Shown piece by piece: positions 50,676-62,831 of a stretch of DNA of 64,000 nt. Source of the DNA: Cylicocyclus nassatus (taxonomy: Eukaryota; Nematoda; Chromadorea; Rhabditida; Strongylidae); contig CATQJL010000305.1 of assembly GCA_958299035.1 (NCBI GenBank), forward strand, positions 75,050,792-75,114,791, written 5' to 3'. Numbering within the stretch: the first letter of the stretch is position 1; each line of letters begins with the position of its first letter. The position numbers and the translations under genes were made by a program. The notes below the pieces were generated by a model. It ran no database searches. It worked only from the letters and a program-made list of their open reading frames with translations, and was not told where the DNA came from.

Positions 50676-52024
50676 CTGAAAAGTATCTTGCCTAATTTGA
50701 TATTGTCCTAATCAAGATCACAAATTTTCACAATCTCGGATTCGCACATTTACGCCATAAAGTATATACCGATGTTTTTGCGACGTGTATAAGCGCAAAA
50801 GTGAAAAAAGCTGCATTTAAAAGCTTCATAAGAGGTTATACGTAATGATCTGTATGCTAGTAGTCGTGGATATCATCCGTGAATAAGCGCTTCATATTTA
50901 ACGCTATAAAAAAAATAAAAAAGATGGATCATAAAGCCCGAAGTCTTCCAAATAAATGACCCTGCTTATAAAGATGGTGCACAAAGTGAAATTTTTTTCA
51001 TTTATCAAATATCTATTCACGAAAATTGAGTCTCTTGCTGGGAAAGTACATTGATTTTTTCTTAAAAAATAAGCTTGGAAGAAAACATCACATTATTCAA
51101 TAGATCACTCTCCTCTACAAGATAGTGCAGAGTTCGTAGAAGCTAATGTATCGATATTCGGCCAGCAAGGGATGAATAGACTTCGACAGATAAGAGCCAT
51201 TTAAAGGCTATTTGGTATAATATCAAAAGTGCCTTCATGCCAAACCTTGGTCGAATGACGGCAGAATATGAAAAAATGATCGTAAAGTGTGACAGATTGC
51301 GCAATGCCATATTGACGACCCAAAAGCAATATTACAAAATATTCGTGCTACAAAAACAGATATAAGCTGTCTAGGAAGCCTAAAAACTTGTTTTTTGGAA
51401 CAAAGAAAACGAATATACTCAGAATCTGAATAGTAATAAATAAAACAACAAAAACACCCATCAACAGCTCAAGTCTAACTCCCGGATGTGTTGAGAGTAA
51501 GAAGGGGTTAAACTTGTTTGAATCATGTACAAATATATCATAATATTATTAGTCATGTTTTTTATCAGTAACATTATCAGTTTTTGACAATCACCACGAC
51601 CGCTTGACCTACCTGGGCTCCGACTAACCGCGTAAATATTATGTTATTCTTATGTTTTTCTGTTGAGGACAAAATCCTAAAACTTAGCTTTATCCGACAG
51701 TTCTCACAAAGATAGCTAGTGATCTCATGCGCTTTAATTATGTAGCTCATAATACGAAATAGATGAATCGACTCTATGCGATGATCGCTTCAATTTCTCA
51801 ACTTCGGCATTGACATTTTGTGGAAATAATGGTTCACTGAGCAAGGTGTTGCATGTTGCGCCAGTTAGTTAAACCGTTATATAAGTTTCGGTAGCATGAT
51901 AAGCTTCTAAAGGATATAGGTAAGGGATACGAAATTTTCTTGAAAATAGCGCTACCCATGCGAAATCCGTTCTTTTTCACCGCTGTCTAGACTTATTCTT
52001 TGATATGTTAAGTGTTTATTTAAT

Positions 52025-52095
52025 ACTGTTGGCTTTTTATTTGATATAAATAGCCACAACCTCTTTTTATTTGATAGAAATAGCCACAACCTATC
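52025..52095. repeat. tandem duplication, about 32 bp
   Basis: TTTTTATTTGATATAAATAG followed by CCACAACCTC is repeated at once with one change (GATAGAAATAG). Confidence 0.7.
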
Positions 52096-52657
52096 TTGAA
52101 CACTGCCAGTATGTCCCCTTTTGGATGGACTTGGTAAACGGGTCGAAGTGATATTGCGAAAGTCACGATCCCTGAGGTCTGGTCTGACACATGTATTAAT
52201 ACCTGTAGACATTCATTCTTGTTTTTGTCCTCATCACCAAACTCTGGACATATTGTCCTCCTAAAAATCAATGCTATATCCGTCATTTGCGGAGAGATCT
52301 GTAAAGTCCATACGGTCTACGGCTTTGAACAATAGATTTCTATCCCACCTCTATCCTGTACAAGGTTGTTCTTTTCCTTGCGACTTCCATATTCCGTTTT
52401 CCGGTTTTTTTATAATGCTATGAAGAAACTATGACTTCAAAGCTCCACATGCTGCAAGAATGCTGCTTTCAATGCTCTTTTGCGCGGATGATCCGAATCC
52501 ACATGCACGATAATTCAACTTCTCAAAAATGCGTTTGGAATATCCTACAATTGTATATATATTGCATACTGATACATAACACATACCACATTTCTTTTTA
52601 TCTTCATGATTCAATACACCACTTTTACTGATTTTACCTACTAATAACGATAACACA

Positions 52658-52760
52658 CTAATACAAGTACTGATATCTAGTATACTTACCACATTTCTTG
52701 TCATTATCTCCATCAACACACACTTTACACTGTTTCCCTGGAATTCGTGGCAATTTCATC
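52658..52760 (-). pseudogene. possible piggyBac transposase C-terminal zinc-finger remnant
   Basis: A minus-strand frame reads LPRIPGKQCKVCVDGDNDKK, then CGKYTRYQ. G...C.VC...GK.TRY resembles the cysteine-rich tail of piggyBac-type transposases. It stops soon after and no catalytic domain lies upstream. A donor-like GTAAGT also follows the KKC codons, so an exon of an unknown gene is the alternative. Confidence 0.25.
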
Positions 52761-52908
52761 TGATTTTGCGTTCTAATACGCAAGAACATAGCATTTCGTA
52801 TATTTCTCTGCCACTTGCCATAGTGAAAGAAAGTGCTTTTCCTTTTTTTGAGGAAAAGCGTAATGCAATCTTCATTTTCCACCGCCCTCATGCGCAGGTT
52901 GCGGGGAG

Positions 52909-53523
52909 TTATAGTCGTCCTCACCGCACTAGTCGGTCGGTGGTCAAATTTGGAGCAGGCCGGCCGCGGCAGAGCGTGGCAGATGCCGCCCCTCAGCTAA
53001 CCGCTTATACAAGAGCTTTTTTCTTATTGTAAAGTGAAATAAATGCTGGGTGGCGTGACCACGTCAAAAACGCACATTCGCGCCTAAAAAAAGTTGACAT
53101 TTTTGTTGAGGTCTTTGAAACAAACACTTTTTGAGCAGAAAATACTTTAAAGTACACATTCTATCGAAAAATTGCGACACAGTTTATCAAATCATATTTG
53201 TGTACATGTCACTTACCGGGAAAGAGATTTCTCATCCAAAAATTTGCAATCGCACACTTCTTCCCGGTTTACCTGGAAAAAATGTAGAACAAACAAGCAC
53301 AACTGCACAAAACAATAGTTAGCGGTTTGAAATCTTACAATCTGATTGAAAACATTGCCGCAATATGAGAGAAAGCAAAGAAACAGAAGAAAATAAGAAA
53401 AAACTCATGTGCAAGCGTTTGGCCGGAGGGCGGCGTCTGCCGCGCTCTGCCGCGGCCGGCCTACTCCAGTTCGAATTCATATTCGACCACCGACCGACTA
53501 GTGGGGTGAGGACGACTATATCA
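52909..53523. repeat. inverted repeat, about 95-bp arms around a 420-bp loop
   Basis: ATAGTCGTCCTCACCGCACT, then AGTCGGTCGGTGGTC, and GGCCGGCCGCGGCAGAGCG at 52909-53000 recur reverse-complemented at 53426-53523. GC-rich arms in AT-rich surroundings. Probably a fold-back transposon. Confidence 0.65.
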
Positions 53524-53684
53524 TGGCGAGCGAGGCTGTCTTAAGTTTCGAAACAAGCACTGACACGTTTCAAAAATTCAATTCACTGCGAACACTATAG
53601 TTGTAAAAAACGGAAATTTTCAACAAATGGACAAATATCGACTAAATGAACTTTGGAAAAATTTTAAACGAATGAATATCGAAT

Positions 53685-53935
53685 AATTGATCTTCGAAAA
53701 ACTTTCAAATGAATAAATATTGCGCGATTTCCGATTGTCATATTATTCGAATTCGAATATTCGAATATGGTCACATTTCAGGATTCGAATGAAGAATATC
53801 CGAATGACTGAAGTTGATGGAATATTCGACTATTCGAATAATCGAATAACCAGATATAATCGAATACTTGAATTTCGAAGGCAATATTCGAATATTTGAA
53901 TATTCCGAATAAACTACCGAACTTCAAACATAGGA
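53685..53935. repeat. TTCGAATA-rich cluster
   Basis: Many overlapping copies of TATTCGAATA and ATTCGAATAATCGAATA, self-complementary. No coding content. Confidence 0.6.
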
Positions 53936-54656
53936 GCGCTCAAAAAGAAGTTTTATTGACATCTATATTGAAAACTTAATGAACAAAACGAACAGCGAGA
54001 AATGTGCTTGCACTACGCTTATAAACAGAGTCACCAAGATTTGATGTGTGAGACAATCAATAAGGCGACAAAATAAAAAACAGTTGAAAATCATCAGGAC
54101 AAGAACCTCAGTCATCAGGACTCAATATGTGTCACTCGGAAAGACAACGAATTAGAAAGCGATATAGAAATTAGGTTTCATTTTTTCGGAAAAACGCGTG
54201 AGATACCGGATGACACAGCAAGAGTCAGAACTGTAATTGATGTTTTGTTTGTTGAGCAGAAGTTGCCGTTGTATGCTCATTAAGAGTGTTCGATGAAGAC
54301 GTATCATAGCCATCCTCTTTCGAGGTTCCTCTACCTTTTTAATTCGTTCTTGACCTTCCTTTGCACATCATCTTGCGACTTCTTTGGCGCAGGGTTTGCA
54401 CACATTAGCCTCTTGATCAGAAGAGGTAGCATCGGCGTTTAAGTTTCCTGGGAAGATGCCATCCTCTTTTTCAATTAATCATGCATACCTTTCCTTGACT
54501 GGTATACCAACACTGGCAATTTCTGGTACGTAGGTTGAGATGTTGCACTAACCTTGTGAAACAGTTATACCTTCCGATTTCCTTGTTGGCGTAAACTTGC
54601 AAATTAGCCCTGCATGTTAGCCATTCGGCCGGCCACGTTCTTGCTCTCATATACTA

Positions 54657-55449
54657 TTAGGTTGCCCGGAAAATAATGCCGCATGGCATCTTACAGCGAC
54701 ATTATGACCATAAAAAATAGCGAGTGGGGTATCATTTGATAGAGCAAAGCAAACTCTACAAGATAGTTTATGAACCTATGCGGAAATCGTGCTCCACCTG
54801 AAGTTCGAATCCAAAATGTAAAAAATTTTAGATATCCGAAAAATCGTATCTCGGTTCGTAGACGTCTTATGGATCTCCAATTTGCACAGGCATGTACTCT
54901 CTACACTAGACACTCGTATAGTTGTGGTTGTTTCCTTGGCTACAGAACGAGAAATAAAAATAGGTCAAAAGTGCGAATATGTCGCGTTTTTCGGGTTTGC
55001 AATTGATTTTTCTGAAAACTAGCGTTTGTCTAAAGCTGAAAATTCATGGTTATACTCCTAATAGTTCATGCTACAGAATCATCCATGTGAGAGAAGCTCA
55101 GGATTGTTTTGGCAAAAATGTGCCGAATTTCGTTTTCTCATTTTCAGCCAAGGAAAAACCGCGAAAATGTGCACACGAGTGTCTCGTATAGTGAGTCCAT
55201 GCGTGAGCAAGTTAGGGGTTCCCAGGACTTTTCTGAACAGAGATACGATTTTTTCTCGTTTTTTTAGACCATCAGCGCCTTGAATGGCTCCAAACTTCAT
55301 GCAGATCAAACCTGGCGCAAAGGCTCAAGCTTTATTTTGTAGAGCTTGTTTTGGTCTATCGGTTGGTACCCCATTTACTTACTTTCGTACTCCCTGCCGC
55401 GATTTTGCATGTTAAAATAAAAAGCGACATTATTTTCCGGACAGCCTAA
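54657..55449. mobile_element. mariner-type fold-back element, about 790 bp
   Basis: Starts TTAGGTTGCCCGGAAAATAA and ends TTATTTTCCGGACAGCCTAA. The arms continue to pair inward (GGGGTATCATTTGATAGA with TCTATCGGTTGGTACCCC; AAAATCGTATCTCGGTTC with GAACAGAGATACGATTTT). TTAGGTTG ends are typical of irritans-type mariners. No transposase frame. Confidence 0.7.
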
Positions 55450-55551
55450 TATTTCCGCAAGGCTACAATGATCATTATTGAAGCACGCAGCTCTACGCAC
55501 CTGAACAATTTCTCATCAATGGATGCTGGGATGGCATTTACTGTGACTTTA

Positions 55552-56477
55552 TTAGGTTGCTGCATAAGTTCTGTCCAATTTGAATTTTTTGAGTTCAAAA
55601 TATCATAACTTCGTTTAAAGTCAACTTTTTTCTAAGATCTTAGATTCTTTGTGTTGAACAGTTCCTTCGCTATCAGATGCATATTGAGAATTGCGCAAAT
55701 CCTTGTCAAGGAAGAAGCAAGAATGCAAAAACTTTACAGCGTTTTTTTTCAAACCTGACTTTTTTGACATGGCAACGCTCCCTTATGATAATTGATAAAC
55801 ATCTTATCTAAAAATGTATAGATAGAAAAAATTTCGCAGTTTATTATGCAACATAAAAGAGCTCATAAGGCCTGCGCTGCCGAGAGGTTGTTTTTTGACC
55901 GAACAAAAAAGAAGCCACTTCTTGACCTCGCTTCAGCAGATGTGTGCATGCCTATTTACGAATTATGAAAATTTTATAACTGACGTGAGCGCCGAAAAGA
56001 AATTGTTGGATGGGCCCTGCTAGCTCTTGCTTTGCCCTAGCATCTCCAACTTTAAGCATATCGATTACTTCTATTCGCAGAAAGTTATTGCTTGTAAAAC
56101 ATCTGTACAAAAAATTAATGTTCGACAATAAACTTTACTAGCAAGATGTCTTCTTCATAGAACCGAACTCCTACATATACTAGCCTTCTACACCCTTATT
56201 CCGCTATCAATGAAAGAACTTGACTTGAAGGGCGCATTGTGGAGATTTCCACGCAAGAACATTATTCAAGGGTGAGAACGTATCTCGGCCAATTAGAGAT
56301 TTTAGGCCTGAAATCTCCGTACATTAAGAAATTTTTTGAAATGTGATATGCGTTAGAAAGAGCAAGGAAAGCACTTTCTGATGATACTAACAGTACTGCA
56401 TTAGATTTGGAATTCTCTTAGAACAGCTGCTTCAAACATAAGGCAGAAAAATCGGACGAACTTACGCAGCAACCTAA
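55552..56477. mobile_element. mariner-type non-autonomous element, about 925 bp
   Basis: Starts TTAGGTTGCTGCATAAGTTC and ends GAACTTACGCAGCAACCTAA, giving about 20-bp imperfect terminal inverted repeats of mariner type, flanked by TA. No transposase frame was seen inside. Lies 100 bp from the similar element at 54657-55449. Confidence 0.7.
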
Positions 56478-57847
56478 TATTTAGAAAATGGAAATTTTTT
56501 AGTATGACTGCAGCCTTCGCTTTCCTAACCTAACTTAACCACACCATCACTTACTGCCACACAACGATGTAAAGATATTCAGGATAAATTGTTAGAGTTA
56601 TACTACGCTCAGCGTAAATGAAAAGTCTTTCACAGTCAACGACGTGGCTGAGATGCAAGGTAACTGTGTCACTTCATTTGAATGGAGTGAATCTTGTGAA
56701 CGACTTCTCCACTACGTGAACGATGACAGGTTTTGGCGGGGCGCGTTTTTACTCAGATACATACGTTGGAATTACCGAAATGTTACAAGTTGTTTTTGAG
56801 TCCAGTGAACATATTCGAGGATAACCTCAACTCCTGTTTTTTTTCACCGACATGCTGTGTAAGCCGGCCGGCCACGCTTCTTGCTCCTATAAGCTATTCC
56901 AACAGGGCAGCGAAAGTGATCATTAGTAAAACTACGCTAAGCTCTACGTAATTGAAGAATCTCTCACAGTCAACGGATATTGCTGGGATGGACTGTGCGA
57001 CTTCATTTAGAAGGGCTGGAAATTTTTGAGTGTGATCTCATCATACAAAAGGTGATAAGGTTTTTTTCTGAGCGATTCTTCTTGAGCACTTATAAATATT
57101 GCTTGACTGTGATTCAGTACTGTCCCTCGCCATCACTTCTTCTGACAGAAAGCACCTCTCGCGAACGACTCGCTTTCGGCATACGCGATGCCCAGAAGGA
57201 ATGGTGAGTTTAAGTTTGCAATGGTGCTATATTTCAAGCCTCTCCTATGACGTAGATTTTACAGAATCCGTTTGAGATTCCTGACCGCACTGACTACTGG
57301 AAGATGGATGTGACACAAAAATTAAAGAAAGAGAAGCAAGTCTAAGTCCGAGTTCAATAAACCTTTCTGCGATTGCTTTCAAGTTCGGTAAAAACAATTC
57401 TGTCGAGGGAAGCAGATGTTCGATCACTGAAATACGGAAAGTTGTCAGCAAAGGATGGTGAATTAACGCCTAACATCCAGGAAAGGCTCTCGACCTGCTT
57501 AAGTTCTGTTCTGCGCTCAGGGCAAGTACTGAAATATCTAGTCTGTATTCTTTGAAACTGAGCCTAGCCTTCCTGTCTTCGCTAGTGATACTTTTTCCCC
57601 CAGCCAGCAAAGGAGGACAGGTTGCATCTGCACGCATGTTTGAAAGAAACCCGGGTGCTCTTGCGTAGCAGGCGCCTGCAGGACTTGATCCACAGATGTT
57701 TCTTTTGCATCTTCTAATCGTCGGACGGCGGTGGAGAGCATAAATACAATTCTTTTACTGTCCCTTGTTACTTACTTTTACCGGAGGATGAAACATAGAT
57801 AAATATACTTTGTGAGCTAGAGTGAGCTAGATCTTGTATGCGTAGAA

Positions 57848-58310
57848 TACAAATATTTGAATATTCGAATAAAAGTCTTTTAAAATTCCTCGAAAGAACG
57901 AATATTCGAATCTCATTTTTACAAACGTCTAACGAAGTTATTCAAATACAGGCCTTCCCTTTATTCGATTATTCGAATAATCGAATAAATGGATTTTCTT
58001 ATGTCGAGACGCAGAGTAATTAGATAGTCCGACAGTCTCCACGCCAATTGGGCGGTGCCCAGAATCTCCAGATGAGCTGGCACTCCCCGGGTGCTCGGTG
58101 GTCCCCTCCCCAATTATGTTCCCCCACATTTATATTTATGCCATAATGATAAAAGAAGCTAGTCAGAACTGTTATGTTGAACCAAAGGAAAGAAACTAAG
58201 GGTAGAGGGATCAAGTTAAGAGAATAGCTAACTCTTCAACTTGACACTTAACGACTATTTGAATATTCGAAAAGTCGAATATTTGGAATAAATTAATCGA
58301 ACACGAATAC
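57848..58310. repeat. second TTCGAATA-rich cluster
   Basis: TTTGAATATTCGAATAAAAG and TTATTCGATTATTCGAATAA at 57850-57990, then TTTGAATATTCGAAAAGTCG at 58256. A GC-richer segment (58020-58140) sits between. Confidence 0.55.
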
Positions 58311-59172
58311 TCGATGCTAAGTATAGCGTACACGTCGTTTTTACCCTTCTCCTACTTCTGCTATGTAGTTTTCTGTGCACCATGAGATATTTGCTGAGTA
58401 AACCCTTTCGAAAAGAAGGTGCAGTTTCTCTACTGTCAACGCATTACTCGTGGATATTTCATTAGATACTTATATGATTTGCCCTCGCTTTGTGTGCATC
58501 CAGCACAGAAGTTATCATCTGTTCTTGCCCCTCTCTCCTGACGCCTATAACCTTCTTACCAGTCGAGTATGGCTGCGTTATAACCCCCTTATGATAAATC
58601 CGAATGCTATAAACAAACTGATCTGATAAGCTCCTTTGATCTTGCAAAAAAACTTGCAAAAAATCGACTAGCACTTTGTATACTCTAATATAGTGAGGCT
58701 GATGCTAAACCCAAGTGATCCAGTATGAATTACGAATCTCAAATCAAAGAAAATAACAAATGCGATCAAAATGGAAGCTCAGAAGCATCAGCTTATTTGA
58801 GTTCGAAGCATCCATGTTCCCATAACGGGCGGCACTGTGATTGAAACTTCGAAAATACATTGTGAATTGCTGGAGGTACATTATGACTTCGATATAGCGA
58901 AATTTATCACAAAAACTTCGCTTTCTCGGTAGCGAGAATACCTTTGTTTTACAACCATAAAAATTTTCATATACATGGAATTTGATGAATGGAGCAATCA
59001 CAATGAAAAAATAATCCTGTACAGTCGTCTGAGCACCGCAAGCGGTATTCGGCTGAATTCACAACTAAGCGCGGATACAATCACAGTGGTAGAGGATGAG
59101 AAAGTATAACAATACAAGAAATTGCTCAGTGAAACTAACTAGTCGATCGGGATGGCGTCGGTGCGAGATCTA

Positions 59173-59577
59173 CTACTGGTTAAGTGGAACAGGGGTTGGT
59201 GAATCGCCCCACTTATGTGAAATCCAGCGGATCGTTTTCACATTAATTTGAGGTCCGATCAGTGGATTGAGCTGATGCAGGTAGATCTAAAATTAATATG
59301 ATATACGACATCAAGTCCAGGTTAACACTGCAGAAAAAATACCATAATCCAGAAGAGATGACAACAAACAGCCGTCATGATAATCATAGTCTGAATGATT
59401 CCTGTAACAGAATAGTTATGATGAATCAAGATTGTAGTAAGCTATACTGGAAACAAGCTTGTTTGTTCATAGAACCTGCATACCTCGGTTGGGTCCTTTA
59501 GGAACAAGGAATGGGCCACCAGCACCGATGAGCAGCCAAAATGCGGTCACTGCCACAAGAGGAATGACTACTCCCAT
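59173..59577 (-). CDS. vha-17: V-ATPase V0 subunit e (VHA-17 family)
   Basis: Membrane subunit e of the vacuolar H+-ATPase, needed for pump assembly. Minus-strand exons 59577-59484, 59401-59343 and 59286-59173 give 88 aa. Exon 1 reads MGVVIPLVAVTAFW...GAGGPFLVPKGPNR, matching the family start; exon 2 IIQTMIIMTAVCCHLFWIM; exon 3 IYLHQLNPLIGPQI, then IRWISHKWG. Family length is about 75-90 aa. TGATTTCAG abuts the ATG, which suggests spliced-leader addition. The second helix has CCHLFW where CCWLFW is usual. It keeps NPLIGP, so of the two copies this is the more likely main vha-17 orthologue. Confidence 0.85.
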
Positions 59578-60929
59578 CTGAAATCACTTTTGGAGATCAT
59601 CGTCAACTGTCACGAAAACGCATAATCAAATAAGGTCCAAATCAGTCGTCGAAACCAAACACGATCAGAGAGACAACGAAGTCAGATTATCGACATATGC
59701 ATCGTGAAAGAACGACAGGAGAAAGTTTCACATCAACAGTGTTAGATTATACGCATGGAAGACTGCGCCTCGGGCAGAGTTCACGTATTTTGATCGTCGC
59801 GATTCAATTGCTAAAAGGCAAGTGTTACCAGTTCATTGCATGCCGATCTTCCTGAATGTCGATTGTGATAGTTAGTCATGATTAGTCGTGTTGGAAAACT
59901 ACCACAACCGAAATGCAAGAAGATCGGCATACAATGATATTGTTACAGTTGTCTTGTCGCGATCAATCACGACGATCAAATCGCGCGAACTGCCCGAAGC
60001 CTAAGGTGTATAGACGAGATATCATATAAAATTAAAACATTAAAGCGTGATTTTTGATGGTTACACACTTTGTAAATAGATTACATTGAATGACAAGCAA
60101 AAACGAACAAAATTACTTACTTTATATGAATAATCAAACATAGGTATTTGAGTTTTCCATGATTTCACTGATTTGTGGCGTGACAGCGAAAACCAAACTT
60201 TGAGAATCACAATATGAATACCAAGATGAAAGACTCGGTTATATAGAAATACTATCAGTGAAAATGTGAGGGATTATACCAAAGATTCCTTGAAGAGAAC
60301 AAAGTCTTAAAAAGGACTATAAACAAGGAAAACAAAAAAAAACAATCAAAACAGAGAGTGGGTACATTCTAACAAAAGTAGTTGTTTCAGAGAAAGCCCT
60401 ATACGGAGACTGTGCATCGCGTTAAATGATGCCAGATATCAATTCCACATAAGGAAGATGTATCTAAACAACACAGTAAACCCAAAGAACAAAAACATGC
60501 GAGAATAGTAGAAAAACGGTCTCGGAGGGCGAGAGATCGATCGCGGACAAAACACGCAACACGTCCCACAAATGAATTTCACAATTTCTCATTAGAAAAA
60601 CGAAAGGTGACATAAATGCTTGATCAGACTTCAGCGACAATATCGTCTGCACAACGATAACTGTCCAATGCTTGAAATTTTGCTTGTAATTCTATTATTT
60701 TCTGATGATTTTGGTTTGCGATGCGTAAAGTGTATGAAGGTGACTGAGGTCGAAAATCATGGGACCGCCCACATTTCTGCGCCGCATGCTAAGCTCGACT
60801 TCCTTTCACTCTTGCTGATCTCTGTGTAATTCCAGTTCCACTCGTGTAATAAATTTCATTCACATGTATATATATTTTGTGGCTTCGTCAGCTGCTCGCG
60901 TAATTTACCACTCTTTTTTCAGGTATAAA
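59578..60929. other. intergenic region between divergent vha-17 and RNASEK genes
   Basis: Holds the upstream regions of both genes. The only structure I see is a fold-back at 59764-60006. The rest is AT-rich with no coding signal; short frames at 60464-60652 and 60620-60829 have no recognisable content or splice context. Confidence 0.5.
59764..60006. repeat. imperfect inverted repeat, about 245 bp
   Basis: The left arm begins GCGCCTCGGGCAG and holds TTTGATCGTCGCGATT and TGCCGATCTTC. The right arm carries their reverse complements, GAAGATCGGCA, AATCACGACGATCAAA and CTGCCCGAAG. Arms of about 110 bp with mismatches. Probably an old MITE. Confidence 0.6.
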
Positions 60930-62234
60930 ATGCGGAAACTCTGTCCATTGATGGGGCCGAAAGCGTCCGCGTTTTGGTAAGTCCATCTTTCTTTGCTTCT
61001 TGTCGTACATTAATCAAGTTTGTTCCAGTATGATCATGTCAGTATGGGGTATCATATTCCTTGGATTGTTAGGAGTTTTCTTCTATATACAAGCTGTCAC
61101 CCTGTTCCCAGATCTTCACTTGGAAGAAGAAGGGAAAGAAGCCCCAACCGTTGAGTAAGTATACCGAGATTATCTTTTTGTTTTTACTTTTCCTTCTGCC
61201 TTTTTGAAATATTCTCACAGATTGTTGTGGTACAAATTAATTCTTGCAAAAGCTAGTGTATTGCTCCCAATTTGAAAGTAGGCATGGTCACATTTAAGCT
61301 TTTTCTGGTGAACCTTGTTTATAAAATAGTGTCACTCAAACCAAGAATTCCAGTTCATACTAATCCTGTCATCTGACAGGGAATGATCAGAAGTCGAAAC
61401 GGCCAATCCGAACAAGCTGCACAGATGCAGCATAGAACGCTGACTTTAAATAAGTTTGTCTAATCTGCTAAACGCCTTTAGACAAAATCATAAGCGGTTT
61501 TACTGCGAGAAAATTGTGCACAAAAATCGCTAGTTTGAGCACGTCATTGTCCTTTTAGCTTATCTTTAGGTATAGGCTATGTCAAGTAACCTAGCTGCAT
61601 GTTTTAGATCAGCATTGAGCAGAACATGGCTCTATGCAACCAAATTTGTACTTTGCATGCACGATTTCTTAGGAAATAATGGCCTCTGATGGCTTATAGC
61701 TTCGTCCACAAAAGTGTTTAGCAGATAAGGAAGACAATTTTAGATCCCCGCTTGTATGGATTGGTCACTTCGATTTTTTACCATTTCCTTGCGAGACAGG
61801 TTGTGGACGGTTTGTTGGTTTCGTGCGCGTTCTGATGATTTTACTCGAGAAAGGATACCGAGCATTAATGAATTGCAAAGTAAATATCACAAGGTGCGGT
61901 TTCAAATGCCGAATTTGAATCAAATTACTCACCCGTTGACCAACTTCCGAGGAATTGTGACCATTCATCACATCCATTCTAGCTCACTCACTTTCATGAA
62001 AAATAATCAGTGCTTTGGCTCATAACTTAAGGATTTTATTCTAATTATTCTTACTTTTCTTGGTGCCAATGGGATTATTTGATAAAGCCTCTTCTGATAG
62101 ATCTAATTTTCAGAGATATCGAAACGAGATACAGTGAAAAAGCGATGCAATGTTGGATAGCTGCAGGCATGTACGGCGTGACGTTGATTCTCGTATTCTG
62201 GCAGAATAAATATAACAACGCCACCGTTTTCTAA
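60930..62234 (+). CDS. RNASEK: ribonuclease kappa (RNase K family)
   Basis: Small two-helix membrane protein first described as an endoribonuclease and later found associated with the V-ATPase and endocytosis. Exons 60930-60976, 61029-61154 and 62114-62234 encode 97 aa, the family length. Start MRKLCPLMGPKASAFC, helix 1 MSVWGIIFLGLLGVFF (then YIQAVTLF), acidic loop, then YSEKAMQCWIAAGMYGVTLI and a TAA at 62232. The pattern PK..A.C.I.S.WG matches RNASEK of insects and vertebrates. TTTTTTCAG sits 7 bases before the ATG, suiting trans-splicing. The second intron is 959 bp and looks empty. About 1.35 kb separates it from the divergent vha-17 gene. Confidence 0.9.
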
Positions 62235-62831
62235 AATGTTGACCTGTGATCACTCCATTCAATGCTCTCATTTCGTTAGTATTAGCCATGTTTTGAGCAT
62301 AATTAGCAGCATCGAAATCCTCATTGTACTCTGCGATACGAGATGCGATACATTGTGCATAGTGCTCTGATTTTTAGACATTCCTTTCTCTACAGTTCTA
62401 TGTCATATACGCTTATATCTTCACTTGTCTCTTGTCTGTGTGAACTTATGTAAAAATTATGTTGTATCATAAATCCGTACATTCTCAGGCGAAGAGAATT
62501 CAAAGTTTACTAAAGCAGATAAAATATTAGATTGTATGCGTGTGCCGAAATAAGCCTTCAAGATTGTCATTAAAAAGATGGAGCAAATCAATAACCGCAG
62601 TGTTTTGCCATAGCATTCCGCTATGAAGAAAACAGCTCCCAAAATGTTTGATATTACCCTTTTGTAGGTGAAAATCATGTGTTTTGTAAAATGTGCTAAA
62701 GAACGATGAAAACGTGAGACTCTCGGAAAAAATGTGCAAGACAATCATTCTTTATCAAACGAACGCAGGAATGACAGTACAGACAAAAGACAAAGAGTAT
62801 TTGAGCGAAGTAAGATCCCGATCGAATCGAA

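Larger units (their letters stand above)
50676..59172. other. 8.5-kb repeat-rich gap between the two V-ATPase e paralogues
   Basis: Holds a 32-bp tandem duplication, the inverted repeat at 52909-53523, two mariner-type elements (54657-56477), a partial duplication (CAGTCAACG...GGCTGAGATG near 56637, recurring near 56970), and two TTCGAATA clusters. No gene is supported. Confidence 0.5.

Noticed and set aside
60620..60829. 69-codon frame upstream of RNASEK with CVKCMKV
   Set aside because: No conserved domain or splice link to RNASEK; the RNase kappa start is well defined at 60930.
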